Source of the DNA: Babylonia areolata
Taxonomy: Eukaryota; Mollusca; Gastropoda; Neogastropoda; Buccinidae
NCBI RefSeq assembly: GCF_041734735.1
Contig: NC_134887.1
Coordinates: 33,362,422-33,426,421 of the forward strand
Length of the DNA: 64,000 bases
Reading direction: 5' to 3'
In this document: one piece after another, positions 45,013 through 50,200 of the stretch
Layout of the letters: every line of letters starts with the position of its first letter
How positions within the stretch are numbered: position 1 is the stretch's first letter
Position numbers and translations under genes: made by a program
The notes under the pieces: model-generated
Databases searched by the model: none
What the model saw: the letters and a program-made list of their open reading frames with translations, nothing else
Told to the model about the DNA's origin: nothing

Positions 45013-46744
45013 CATCTTGCACAAAACCCAACATGGATTCTGAAGGAGACATTTATGTCAGAGTAAACCAACCTTATACAATGCAACAGACAATCCATCA
45101 TACCATGAGGGGGTGAGGGTGAGGAGGAAAAGAGAGGTTTTCCTACAGGACATGCACACCAAGAAGGAAGACACAGTAACTGGAATGCCACAAAGAACTG
45201 TTCCACTTCTACTCCTGGGACCCATTCCCTCAATCCCTGTCTCTCTCTTTCTAACACACACACACATGCGCACCCTGCCCCCCCCTCCCCCCCAACCTCA
45301 ACCCCCGCAGTTCAAGTTCTGCATTGTGCAAAGCCACAACCGATGGACTTGGATTCTGCAGGAAAGTTGGCAGATGGCAATCACTCTGGATAGTGCAGCA
45401 TAATCAAATAACTTAGTCACAAATCTCACCAAGGAAAAACAAAGAAATCTTAAAACTGTTAAAGACCTGGTCTATACCACCTAAACAAGGAAATTCACCA
45501 GCACTCTGACATAATGTAGACATGTAGAGGCCATCTCTGCATGAAGAAACAGCTAACTCACTACTTTTGCATTTTGGCAAAAAATTGCATGACTGCAGCC
45601 CCCTGGTTTGAACAACAACCTTCGCTTCTAATTTCCAACCGATCTGATCTAAGACTCTATATTTTAAGAGAATGTAACCCCCACCCCCCACCCCCACCCC
45701 CCCCAAAAAAAAAAAATCTGCAGAGAATAGAGCAAGTCTAAAGCACATGAGAGTGGCAAGATTTGCTACAGGGAAAATTATAACATGAACACCAGGCCAT
45801 ATAATGAAAGGCTATGCTGGACACCCTGAAAATGGGATACGCTAGAAATGAGGAGGTGCTACAACAGCTCTGCATCTTACACAGAATTAATGACAGCCTT
45901 CTTCAGCAGCATCTATATCCGATGTTCTTCAAGTTTAACTTACTATACAAACAAGCCTACTGACCACCTGCACTGATATAGCACCCTGGTGATGGTACCT
46001 GCTGCTACATATTGCCAAGCCACTGATGTTGTCTATAGAACTATGGTCTTAAAATGTATCAGTGCATGCCTATTGTCTGTGTAGCATATTCCCCAGTTGC
46101 TGAGCTACATATGTTCCAAGTCCAATTTGAGAACCAACTTGTTATTGGTAGTACAACAGTGAGAGGGGGAGAGAGAGAGCGAGGTAAGATGGTTTTGACA
46201 GACATGGGGATATATACATTAAGGAAATTTCATTAAGAGGAAGTAGAAGCAAGACAATGTCTTAACATGAAAATATAGAAAAATACACATACATTGATAC
46301 AAGTATTTTCTCACTGAGGCTATTGTTTCAAGCACATACCGCAAATCCAAATTTTCTGGGTAGGTCTGAGATCTCTATTTTGAATTTTTCTGATGTAAAA
46401 CCTGCATCTCTGGGGCATATGTCAGCCGGTGAGTCAGAAGCTGGTGTGTCCACTTCCATTCCCCCATCTTGTTTGCCAGAGTCATTCTTAACGGTTTGCT
46501 CTGTGTCACCACTGCCATCATCACCATCAGCGCTGTTGTCCTGAACAGTGTCAGCATGCTTAGAGTTTGCTCCAGTATTATCCGGGTTGCCATCCTTCAC
46601 GGTATCTTTTCGATCCAAATCATTGCCAGTACCTGCGTCAGTTTGGTTATTGCCCTCAGTGTCCACGTTTTCGGAACAATCTTTCTGTGTTGTTGCTTCA
46701 ACAGCCGAAACCGAAAGGTAGGTTTGCTCCCTTTTCGTGTTCAT
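17455..46744 (-). CDS. TRMT2A: tRNA (uracil-5-)-methyltransferase homolog A
   Basis: Twenty coding exons in transcript order: 46744-46340, 44789-44698, 43939-43864, 43220-43178, 41074-41005, 39110-39056, 38182-38103, 36063-36019, 35333-35285, 33321-33258, 32079-31973, 31109-30960, 29395-29292, 27977-27926, 22995-22935, 22703-22582, 20608-20533, 20031-19918, 18427-18331, 17608-17455. All are GT-AG with matching phase, giving 671 residues (human about 625). The enzyme makes 5-methyluridine at position 54 of cytosolic tRNA using SAM. Domains: acidic N-terminus; RRM about 121-191 (FKIEISDLPRKFGFA, HIWKGRALRAK); a middle part with MCCPLEE, EGYRNKSEF and CGHWRQLTVRT; a Rossmann methyltransferase with ILDICCGTGTIG (509-520), DPPRGGL (582-588), catalytic Cys in YAACNP (C610) and TSHFE (E653). 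The short exon at 36063-36019 is supported mainly by phase. The start is the first ATG after an in-frame stop. Six exon borders are embedded in minisatellites. Confidence 0.95.
17674..18337 (-). repeat. Splice-junction minisatellite, about 60-bp unit (5' splice site of TRMT2A exon 19)
   Basis: On the minus strand exon 19 ends CTTCATTGA|GTATGTGCTG (exon end 18331). About 11 units downstream repeat ACATTGA|GTATGTGCTGTTC, followed by TTTGAAAGTGTTCTCCC and TTGTGCTTGTCTGATTCAG. Most keep the full GTATGT donor. Each unit also places an acceptor-like GTCTGATTCAG nine bases before the donor. Confidence 0.95.
18605..18945 (-). repeat. Family C SINE
   Basis: The copy runs from a TTTGTATTTGTATTTC tail remnant through ATCACAACAGATTTCTCTGT and GTGCATGCTGCACACGGG to CAAGGTCTAGTGTAGGGGGA. 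The tRNA-like head, visible at the right end of the 28725 copy, is lost. It lies in TRMT2A intron 18. The following 18950-19215 is AT-rich with no recognised feature. Confidence 0.8.
19222..19895 (+). repeat. Family B SINE, split by a family A SINE
   Basis: The left part (19222-19364) has a tRNA-like B box, CAGGGTTCGAGGCC, and the core GTGTCCTTGGCAAAGACACT. The right part (19741-19895) continues CACCAGGTGTGAATGGCTAC and ends GCCCCGATGGAACAGTGACC. It lies in TRMT2A intron 18. Confidence 0.8.
19365..19729 (+). mobile_element. Family A SINE, full length
   Basis: This 365-bp element starts GACGGGCGCAATAGCC. It has an A box (TAGCCGAGTGG), a B box (GGTTCGAATC), a unique body and a GAAGAAGAAGAAG tail. 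An 11-bp target-site duplication, CTCCTATTGTC, flanks it at 19354-19364 and 19730-19740. The head resembles a class II tRNA (Ser/Leu type). It is inserted into a family B SINE. Confidence 0.9.
20609..21510 (-). repeat. Splice-junction minisatellite, 44-52-bp unit (3' splice site of TRMT2A exon 17)
   Basis: The real acceptor on the minus strand reads GTGTTGGCTGTACTGTGCAG|AAGG (exon start 20608). About 18 units upstream in the intron repeat GTGTTGGCTGTCCTGTGCAT, followed by TTTGGTGTGTGTGTAATGTA. The unit carries the region next to the 3' splice site, but the copies read GCAT where the true site has GCAG, so they lack the AG. Units differ by presence of ACATAT or ACGCAT. Confidence 0.9.
21764..22170. 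repeat. 35-bp minisatellite, about 11 units
   Basis: The unit is CCTGGTTGACGCCTGGGTAT followed by ATCATGTGAGTACAT. It lies in TRMT2A intron 16 about 400 bases from exon 16 and contains no exon border of this gene. Confidence 0.95.
22815..22882. repeat. CA microsatellite
   Basis: (CA)n with minor interruptions in TRMT2A intron 15, close to exon 15. Confidence 0.9.
23231..27262 (+). mobile_element. Apparently full-length non-LTR retrotransposon (APE-RT LINE, RTE-like)
   Basis: The 4.03-kb element ends in a (GAT)n tail (27246-27262). It is flanked by TGTATTGTAG at 23221-23230 and 27263-27272, a target-site duplication of about 8-10 bp. The 5' part (23231-24037) has no recognised protein. One long reading frame follows. 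I infer the RTE side of the LINE tree from the single apurinic-endonuclease plus reverse-transcriptase ORF and the short 3' tail; a tree would be needed. It lies in TRMT2A intron 14, antisense to the gene. Confidence 0.85.
24038..27220 (+). CDS. LINE endonuclease-reverse transcriptase
   Basis: The 1060-residue frame is open from end to end. The N-terminal AP endonuclease shows GDFNARVG (143-150), HLIDYI (210-215) and TDHRLV (238-243). The reverse transcriptase shows YRGITLLS (about 548), FVDLTKAFD (about 617) and the active-site FADD (740-743). A C-terminal region includes YLGCTIS, LRWAGHVSRM and a CNRCGRLC zinc finger (about 1032) with a following HERAC. The frame is open upstream of this ATG to about 23925 and encodes GLKVACWNIRT just before it, which is endonuclease motif I. 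The first ATG therefore cuts into the motif, and true initiation is probably upstream at a non-AUG codon or by another route. No inactivating change is seen. Confidence 0.85.
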   Translation: MHDSADSNHPERRSALVAHKLQRLNIDIAAVSEVRFAGEGSLQEHGAGYTLYWSGKPETERRLYGVGFMVRSTIASKLENLPTGHSDRIMSMRLPLRNKQHATLFSVYAPTLQADPTEKVKFYTDLRNLVQNTPADDKVIILGDFNARVGQDSEAWKGVLGKHGVGNCNDNGRLLLEFCAEQQFTITNTIFQQKDSLKTTWMHPRSKHWHLIDYILMRQRDVRDVLHTRVMPSAECHTDHRLVRSKLRLHFKPKPKKGGAPRKKFQVGNFQSAEVKAEFQAKLQDKLEDPSCPTDPSPEALWAQLKSAILQSSEEVLGFSSKKNKDWFDENNQEIQELLAKKRSAHQAHLAQPSCPVKKATFRLICSNLQRKLREIQNGWWTNLAERAQLCADTGDYRGLYEALKAVYGPSYQVQSSLRSADGQALFTDKTSILNRWSEHFQALFSANRTVQDSAILRIPQQPVKLQLDELPTLEETVKAIEQLKCGKAAGVDGIPPEVWKNGGSALHSKLHNLFVCCWEQGKLPQDLRDAVIITLYKNKGEKSDCSNYRGITLLSIAGKILARVLLNRLVPTIAEEHLPESQCGFRANRGTTDMVFVLRQLQEKCREQNKGLYATFVDLTKAFDTVSRKGLWEIMKRLGCPPKFLSMVIQLHEEQRGQVRHSNDLSEPFPIGNGVKQGCVLAPTLFTIFFSMMLQQATEDLGDDDGIFIRYRTDGSLFNLRRLQAHTKTLEQLIRELLFADDAALVAHTEAALQRITSCFAEAAQLFGLEVSLKKTEVLHQPAPREEFHAPHINIGETELKSVHQFSYLGCTISSDAKIDKEIDNRLAKANSAFGRLYKRVWNNKHLKKDTKISVYRAVVLPTLLYGSETWVTYRHHIRLLDRFHQRCLRTILSIHWSDYITNVEVLEQAKTISIEAVLLKTQLRWAGHVSRMEDHRLPKIALYGELSTGHRDRGAPKKRYKDSLKKALGACHTDHRQWSAVAADRETWRRTIHQAVSSFENNRRASLEDKCRRRKNHDAAAANPDQTFPCNRCGRLCFSRIGLVSHERACIRHGQRPS
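28080..28375. repeat. Mixed TG and CA simple repeats
   Basis: A short TG tract near 28093 and (CA)n at 28345-28375 lie in TRMT2A intron 13. The stretch 27500-28720 otherwise holds only exon 14 (27977-27926) and AT-rich sequence. Confidence 0.8.
28725..29125 (-). mobile_element. Family C SINE, longest copy
   Basis: The body is as in the other copies. The right end has GATTCGAACCAGCGCACTCA and CTAGGCGGACGCGTTACCTC, which on the minus strand read as a tRNA-like head with a GGTTCGAATC B box. This shows the family is tRNA-derived and that these copies lie on the minus strand. It lies in TRMT2A intron 13. Confidence 0.85.
29735..29928 (+). repeat. Family E short repeat with L2-like 3' end
   Basis: The copy contains ACAGCTGTCAGTCACCTCTA, then GGTAGGCAGCCTGTTGTACA and the end GTAAAGTGCTAAGGGCTTGG followed by GTGCTATAGAAGTATCC. 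The 3' part resembles an L2-type LINE end. A partial minus-strand copy lies at 32968-33065. Confidence 0.65.
29932..30959 (-). repeat. Splice-junction minisatellite, 31-bp unit (5' splice site of TRMT2A exon 12)
   Basis: The exon 12 end on the minus strand is GTCAACAACACCACGAAG|GTAATG (exon end 30960). About 30 units fill the adjacent intron, each repeating GTCAGCACCACCACAGAG|GTAATG with an ATGTCTC join. Some units are lengthened to AGAGGTAAAGAGGTAATG and so hold two GT sites. The three or four units nearest the exon are diverged, while distant ones are nearly identical. Confidence 0.95.
31382..31965. repeat. CA-rich simple and compound repeats
   Basis: (CA)n, ACACACCCAAAC and ATACACA variants run almost to the exon 11 donor in TRMT2A intron 11. 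His/Thr-rich frames are artefacts. Confidence 0.9.
32246..32584 (-). mobile_element. Family A SINE, nearly full length
   Basis: The reverse-oriented copy has its CTTCTTCTTCTGCG tail at left and the head ending GCTATTGCGCCCGT at right. A 13-bp target-site duplication, CTATCATTATTAC, flanks it at 32233-32245 and 32585-32597. About 26 bases of the body are missing relative to the 19365 copy. It lies in TRMT2A intron 10. Confidence 0.9.
32872..32966 (+). repeat. Family D dispersed repeat
   Basis: AGTCAGGCATCTGCATGGCA, then the core and an ACTGAAACTGAAAACTGAAA tail. Intron 10 of TRMT2A. Confidence 0.75.
32968..33185 (-). repeat. Family E fragment next to a family C fragment
   Basis: 32968-33065 is the reverse complement of part of the 29735 repeat (CAGAGACCAAACTCTTAGCT; CAGCTGTAGTCATTCGTTTC). 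33075-33185 matches the middle of family C (TTTTGCCAGAGAAAACCCTT, GTTGCCGTGAGTTC, TGCATGCTGCACAC). Confidence 0.6.
33425..34326 (-). repeat. Family A SINE, old copy split by a MITE
   Basis: 33425-33641 is a decayed family A body (GGGCTTTTACATGCTTGACC to GAAAACCCCCACTC). 34245-34326 resumes with TCCACCAGGCATGACATCTG and the tRNA-like head. The two halves meet at the family's TTTACCCACC position, here mutated to TTAATCCACC. Intron 9 of TRMT2A. Confidence 0.75.
33642..34244. mobile_element. TTAA MITE, about 600 bp
   Basis: The ends TTGACTCACTTAGTAC and GTCCTAAATGAGTTAA are inverted repeats (13 of 16 match), sharing TTAACTCA with the 15230 element. It is inserted in a family A SINE at a TTAA-like site. 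It has no transposase frame and is probably a piggyBac-type non-autonomous element, by inference from TTAA and the termini. Confidence 0.65.
34364..35045 (+). mobile_element. LINE 3' remnant related to the intact element
   Basis: Translated pieces read RLNNRLWNNKGI, IKAYRAVVLTTLLYC, ETWTTYRRHIQQLEQFHQRC and a terminal PCNTCGKCC zinc finger, parallel to the C-terminal third of the 24038-27220 protein. Stops and small deletions break the frame. It is a 5'-truncated, diverged relative rather than a recent copy. Intron 9 of TRMT2A. Confidence 0.8.
35684..35935. repeat. CA-rich compound microsatellite
   Basis: (CA)n interrupted by AAGAACACACAT and GCACGCACG units, in TRMT2A intron 8. Confidence 0.9.
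36158..36522 (-). mobile_element. Family A SINE, full length
   Basis: The reverse-oriented copy runs from a CTTCTTCTTCTTCTGCG tail to the head GGCTATTGCGCCCGTC. Flanks ACTGAGTGAAC (36147-36157) and ACTGAGTAAAC (36523-36533) form an 11-bp duplication with one mismatch. Intron 7 of TRMT2A. Confidence 0.9.
36640..37130. repeat. GA microsatellites inside a roughly 120-bp tandem repeat
   Basis: Three units share AGTGAAAGGTGAGAGAAACA and GATTTAAAGACAGAAGAA, separated by long (GA)n tracts. Intron 7 of TRMT2A. Confidence 0.85.
37366..38126 (-). repeat. Splice-junction minisatellite, about 62-66-bp unit (5' splice site of TRMT2A exon 7)
   Basis: Exon 7 ends on the minus strand with GACCAGTTCATGAAGGCACG|GTGAGTG (exon end 38103). 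Ten more units in the intron repeat the last 21 or so exon bases and a GT donor (GTGAGTG, GTAAGTG or GTGATTG), joined by CTTCTTCATTTCTTGATTGT and GTTTGTTTTAAATAAG. All visible units keep the GT. Confidence 0.95.
38308..38580. repeat. GA and CA microsatellites
   Basis: (GA)n at 38308-38356 and (CA)n at 38542-38582 in TRMT2A intron 6; a (TG)n follows at 38736-38763. Confidence 0.9.
38826..38985 (-). repeat. Possible diverged family D repeat
   Basis: AAGGAGGCGTCAAAACATGC and GAAGCAGATGCCTGCCCTGC with ACTGGTCAGGCC recall family D on the minus strand, with extra sequence between. Confidence 0.45.
39094..40290 (-). repeat. Splice-junction minisatellite, about 43-bp unit (3' splice site of TRMT2A exon 6)
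   Basis: The true acceptor on the minus strand is GGACTGTTGGCAG|GTTACGGTCCTGTG (exon start 39110). About 27 units in intron 5 repeat GGACTGTTGTCCTGTGTTGT, then ATGATTGAATGGTGATGT. Most lost the TTGGCAG centre, but the unit near 39540-39575 keeps GGACTGTTGGCAGGTTATTG, a complete second acceptor with the start of the exon. Confidence 0.9.
40790..41012 (-). repeat. Splice-junction repeat, about 58-bp unit, four copies (5' splice site of TRMT2A exon 5)
   Basis: Exon 5 ends CCGACAACCAG|GTGTGTGCAG on the minus strand (exon end 41005). Two nearby intron units read CTACAACCAG|GTGTGT, a third CTACAATCAGGTGTGT and the farthest is decayed. Each continues with CAGAAAACTGTTTGT and GTGAACT. Confidence 0.85.
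41385..41612 (-). repeat. Family A SINE, decayed copy
   Basis: The body from GGGTGTGCATGCTGGGTATA to CTAAGATTGAAAGTCCAATGC matches family A with many changes. Intron 4 of TRMT2A. Confidence 0.75.
41709..42055. repeat. 39-bp minisatellite, nine nearly identical units
   Basis: The unit is TGTCTGTAACTCTAAGGGCA followed by TGATTGTTTCCTAATTAGG. Only a few single differences occur in the whole array, so it is recent or strongly homogenised. It does not contain an exon border. Intron 4 of TRMT2A. Confidence 0.95.
42797..42905 (-). repeat. Family D dispersed repeat
   Basis: ATCAGTATCAGTATC tail at left, then CTCAAGGAGGCGTAACTGCG and GCCAAGCAGATGCCTGACCA. Intron 4 of TRMT2A. Confidence 0.8.
43465..43690 (-). 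repeat. Family C SINE, head half
   Basis: CTGTGGGTTCTTTTATGTGT, GTGCATGCTGCACAAGGG and a right end with GATTCGAACCAGTGTG and CCTAGGCGGATGTGTTACC. It keeps the tRNA-like head but lacks the tail half. Intron 3 of TRMT2A. Confidence 0.8.
44210..44525 (-). repeat. Family C SINE, tail half
   Basis: A TATTGTATTGCATTACATTT tail is followed by TGTCACAACAAATTTCTTTG and CAGGGACAACCCTTTCGTTG. The tRNA-like head is absent. Intron 2 of TRMT2A. Confidence 0.8.
44960..45010. repeat. GA microsatellite
   Basis: About 22 GA dinucleotides in TRMT2A intron 1. The rest of that intron, to 46339, shows a C-rich patch (45680-45705) but no element I recognise. Confidence 0.9.
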
Positions 46745-47236
46745 TTTCGGACGAGAAGTGTCCGCAGTCAGTGCAGCATACACCTCGCTCACAGGAGCTT
46801 TGCGTGGCACTGGATGGTTTTATTTCCTTCAATTTCAAGATTTAGTTCCCTTTGCAAGAATGTGTCGACTTGTCAGCGAAAGTCAACAGTGCGTTATGTT
46901 CTGTCACAACGAAACAACGGGTCTTCAAGCAAGTTTCTCGATGTTGCGTGTGTTCATGGAGGCAGCCATGGAATAGTCTCGGGCTGATTCTAGTTCGGCA
47001 TAGATTTCGGCTGCAAAATTATAAAAGTTACCTAGATTATATTGCTTGACAGCTGGTCTGCACCTTTTAATCAAATTAGAACTTTGGTTATTATCAATTT
47101 TTACTTACTAATAAAATATTTTTTTGACTCAACCGGAAGTAATAGTTATCGAACGGATTGCACAGCAAACTTTCAGCGGGAAGGAGTAAGGCATTGGACC
47201 AAGCCAACGATCTTATCCAGGGACATCCTTTCTACA
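46745..47236. promoter_or_regulatory. Bidirectional TRMT2A-RANBP1 promoter region
   Basis: The two start codons are 492 bp apart on opposite strands. The RANBP1-proximal part holds an ETS/GABP-type CCGGAAGT (47133-47140) and an E2F-type GCGGGAA (47176-47182). No TATA box is placed well for either gene. Mammalian RANBP1 and TRMT2A share a divergent promoter (Htf9 locus), and mouse RanBP1 is known to respond to E2F, so both motif types are plausible here. Their use in this organism is inference. Confidence 0.7.
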
Positions 47237-50200
47237 ATGGCAGATGATAAGGTAAGGAATTAATAAATGCTATATTGCTGGTATGTCTGTTTTAGTAGTT
47301 AGAATATTTACAGTCCTGTTTCATTTGTGCTAGAAGGAATCATGGACCAACCGCACCACTTCTTTCCTTTGTTCCACCTCGGGTCCACGAAATTAATTGA
47401 AAATATGAATGAAAATGTAATCTTATCAATGAATTGCTTAATGCGGTAGTAGATCGTCACTGTTCAGTTTTGACTACGATGTTTGGAAACGATTTGCCGT
47501 ATGATATTCCTTGTAAGTTGTTTTTTTTCTGTCACTCGCATCGGAGACTTACTAGTAGTAGGCCATGTCATTGCATGCTTGTTAGATTCTATGCAAGTCA
47601 GAGAAAATAAGAGAATAGATATAATGTTTGCACTTTGTATGAGTAGATATTAACATCATTTATTAATGTTGATAATATTCGCCGGTATAATCGCACATTA
47701 GCATCCTAAATTCAGCGCCAATAATTTAGGATGCTGAAGTGCGACATTACCGTTCCTACAGTCCCACTTTAGAATCCAGAATTTAGCTCCAGTAATTTAG
47801 GATGCTGAAGTGCGACGTTACCTTGTTGGGCAAGTGAATTGGTTAAACCCCCTCTGTAATGTGGAACCAACATCCAAGGCTTAAACAAGTGCATAATGTT
47901 AACTAAATCAAAAGGCATATGATTGACACATGAGACTAGCAGAATTAAGAACTTGAGATAAAGTTTACATGTTTTGTCTGCTACTTTTCCATCTGGAAAC
48001 TCAGAAGAGTTTGTGCTGCCAATAACTACCTAACTTACAATAATAGTGGTCACAGGGACTCCTTTAGGTAATATCTGTGGCATGATTCTGTGCACATCCA
48101 AAGGCAGGCACACGTTCTAATCAATGATTGGCTTGGTTTATAGACCAAGTAATGGTGAAGGGGGGAAAAAAAGGTATTTATATAGCGCTGATCTTGTGCA
48201 GAGACAAATCAAAGCGCTTTCGCACCAGTAATTCACACGCATGCATAACTCTAATACTGTAGAAACTAAAGACAAGGAAGGGCAAGGAACAGAAAGCTTC
48301 ATAGCAGACAATCCCAGTGACTGGAATAGACTACTGGAGAGTTCCGTGCTGACATTACTTAGGAGGCGAGTCACATGATCTGTTTTCTCAAAGCTGATTG
48401 GCATTCGAGCAACAAGACGATTGAGAGAGGAGGAACATGAGAAACAGAAGGCTTCTTCATTTGACTTTTTGCTTCGTATTTTGTTCTTTTTTATTGTGCC
48501 TATATTGTACAGAGTTTGGTTGTACAATGGCGGCTGTCAGCTGAAGAAATGAGGGACAGCACGCTTTTTGCCTGTGTCGATTGCCTTTGGCATTGCTTGC
48601 GATTGCAAGTAAAAGTTAGATGCGCTTGGGCAAGATCCAATATTGTGGAACTCTCCAGTGGTCTGTTGGTAGAAAGGAATGGAGATAGTGTACACATGCA
48701 CAAGCATGGGTGTTTGCGCATGTGTGTGTGTATTGTGTTTGTGTACATGCGCTTGTATGTGTATGCGCGTGTGAGTCAAGTGTTTAACTATAACAAAATA
48801 TGTGTGCACGTCTGAGTTTGTGTGTTGATCTGTTGTAAGGTGTATGTGTGTCAGTGAGGGTAAAATTGTGTGCGTGCATGTGTGTGTGCATAATCAAAGA
48901 CAAGGTCTGAAGGATGATAGTGAAATGTACTGACGTCCACATGAGAGCAGAATCTGCACATGCGTTTGATCAAAACATGCTACATACAGGTAAAGCAGAC
49001 GAATCTACTGTTCCACTTCAGCTATGGATCCCTGATCTCTGTAAATAACTAACTAAAGCCATGAAGTGTACTGCTGCTTCATCAGCATCGACTAATGTAA
49101 TCTCAGCAACAGCCAAAATCATAACATCAAATGGGACAAAAATTTATTTTTAGTGATGAATTTGTGTGGTGCTTCTTGGCTTTTGCTGTATGCACCAGAA
49201 AGTGTGTGTGTTGGGTTTCGCTGTCAGCAAGATCATGGTGGTTTTTTTTTTTTTTTTTTTTTTAAACTCGGCTGTTGTTTGGGGCTTGAATCAGAAAACG
49301 ACGAAGTATAGTACAAGGCAGGGCTGAGAAAGTTGTACTGTGATAATCCAACACATGCTAAGGAAAAACGAGGGATGCAACTCAAAACACATGGTTCCAT
49401 AACATGTCAAGTCGGCGGCTTCAAAGAAAAGAAAAAAATTAAAACTTGTCTTGAAAATTGTGTGTCATTGTGACTTGCAGTAATGAAATCTGGGGATCCT
49501 TTTAAGATTTTTGTGCATAAAGGATGTACTTTTAAATGCTTAATCTTACAGATACTTGTAACTATAAGGAATATTTCATTGTAGAAGAGACTTGAGGTGG
49601 TAGGTGAATAACACATTTAGACTTACAGCAAGAGGAGAATGTCAGTTATTTGGTTTCCGCCAACCAGATTGATGCAGAGTACCAGACTGAATGAAAAAAA
49701 CTGGATGGAATAGCTTTTTTAAAAAAAAAAAAAAAAAAAGGAAAAAAAAGTCAGCTCCAGCATTGGAGGTTTTTTTTCTGTGGCACGAATTGGCTTCACC
49801 TTTTTTTCTGTTAATTTCTCTGCGATTGGACAAATCCATGTATCATTTACATGCTATATACCATCTGCATCTGCTTAGCAGATGCCTGACGAGCAGTGTA
49901 ACAATCAATAACAAGCATTAGGAAATAATTATCAGAACTCTATGGAAAACGCTCCCCAGCGCCAAATATTTTACTTTTAGAATTAATGCTCTGTCACATG
50001 ATTCAGTTCATGTCAAAACAACACAGTGGACTTGTTCACTTCAAACGTCATTATCGACTAAAAGTAGTTTATGGTGATGAAATGTCTAGTTAAATGTTTT
50101 CCTCAGTGGTGAAAGAGTTTTGAAAAAATTAAAAAAATCTTCTGGAAGTGAGAGAATACTGGTTTATGAGGTTCAAAAAGGGCAGTATCAGTAGGTCAAG

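Noticed and set aside
46469-46987. 172-residue plus-strand frame in the TRMT2A first exon region
   Set aside because: It is antisense to exon 1, with no family match; the minus-strand reading gives the RRM start and fits the next exons in phase.
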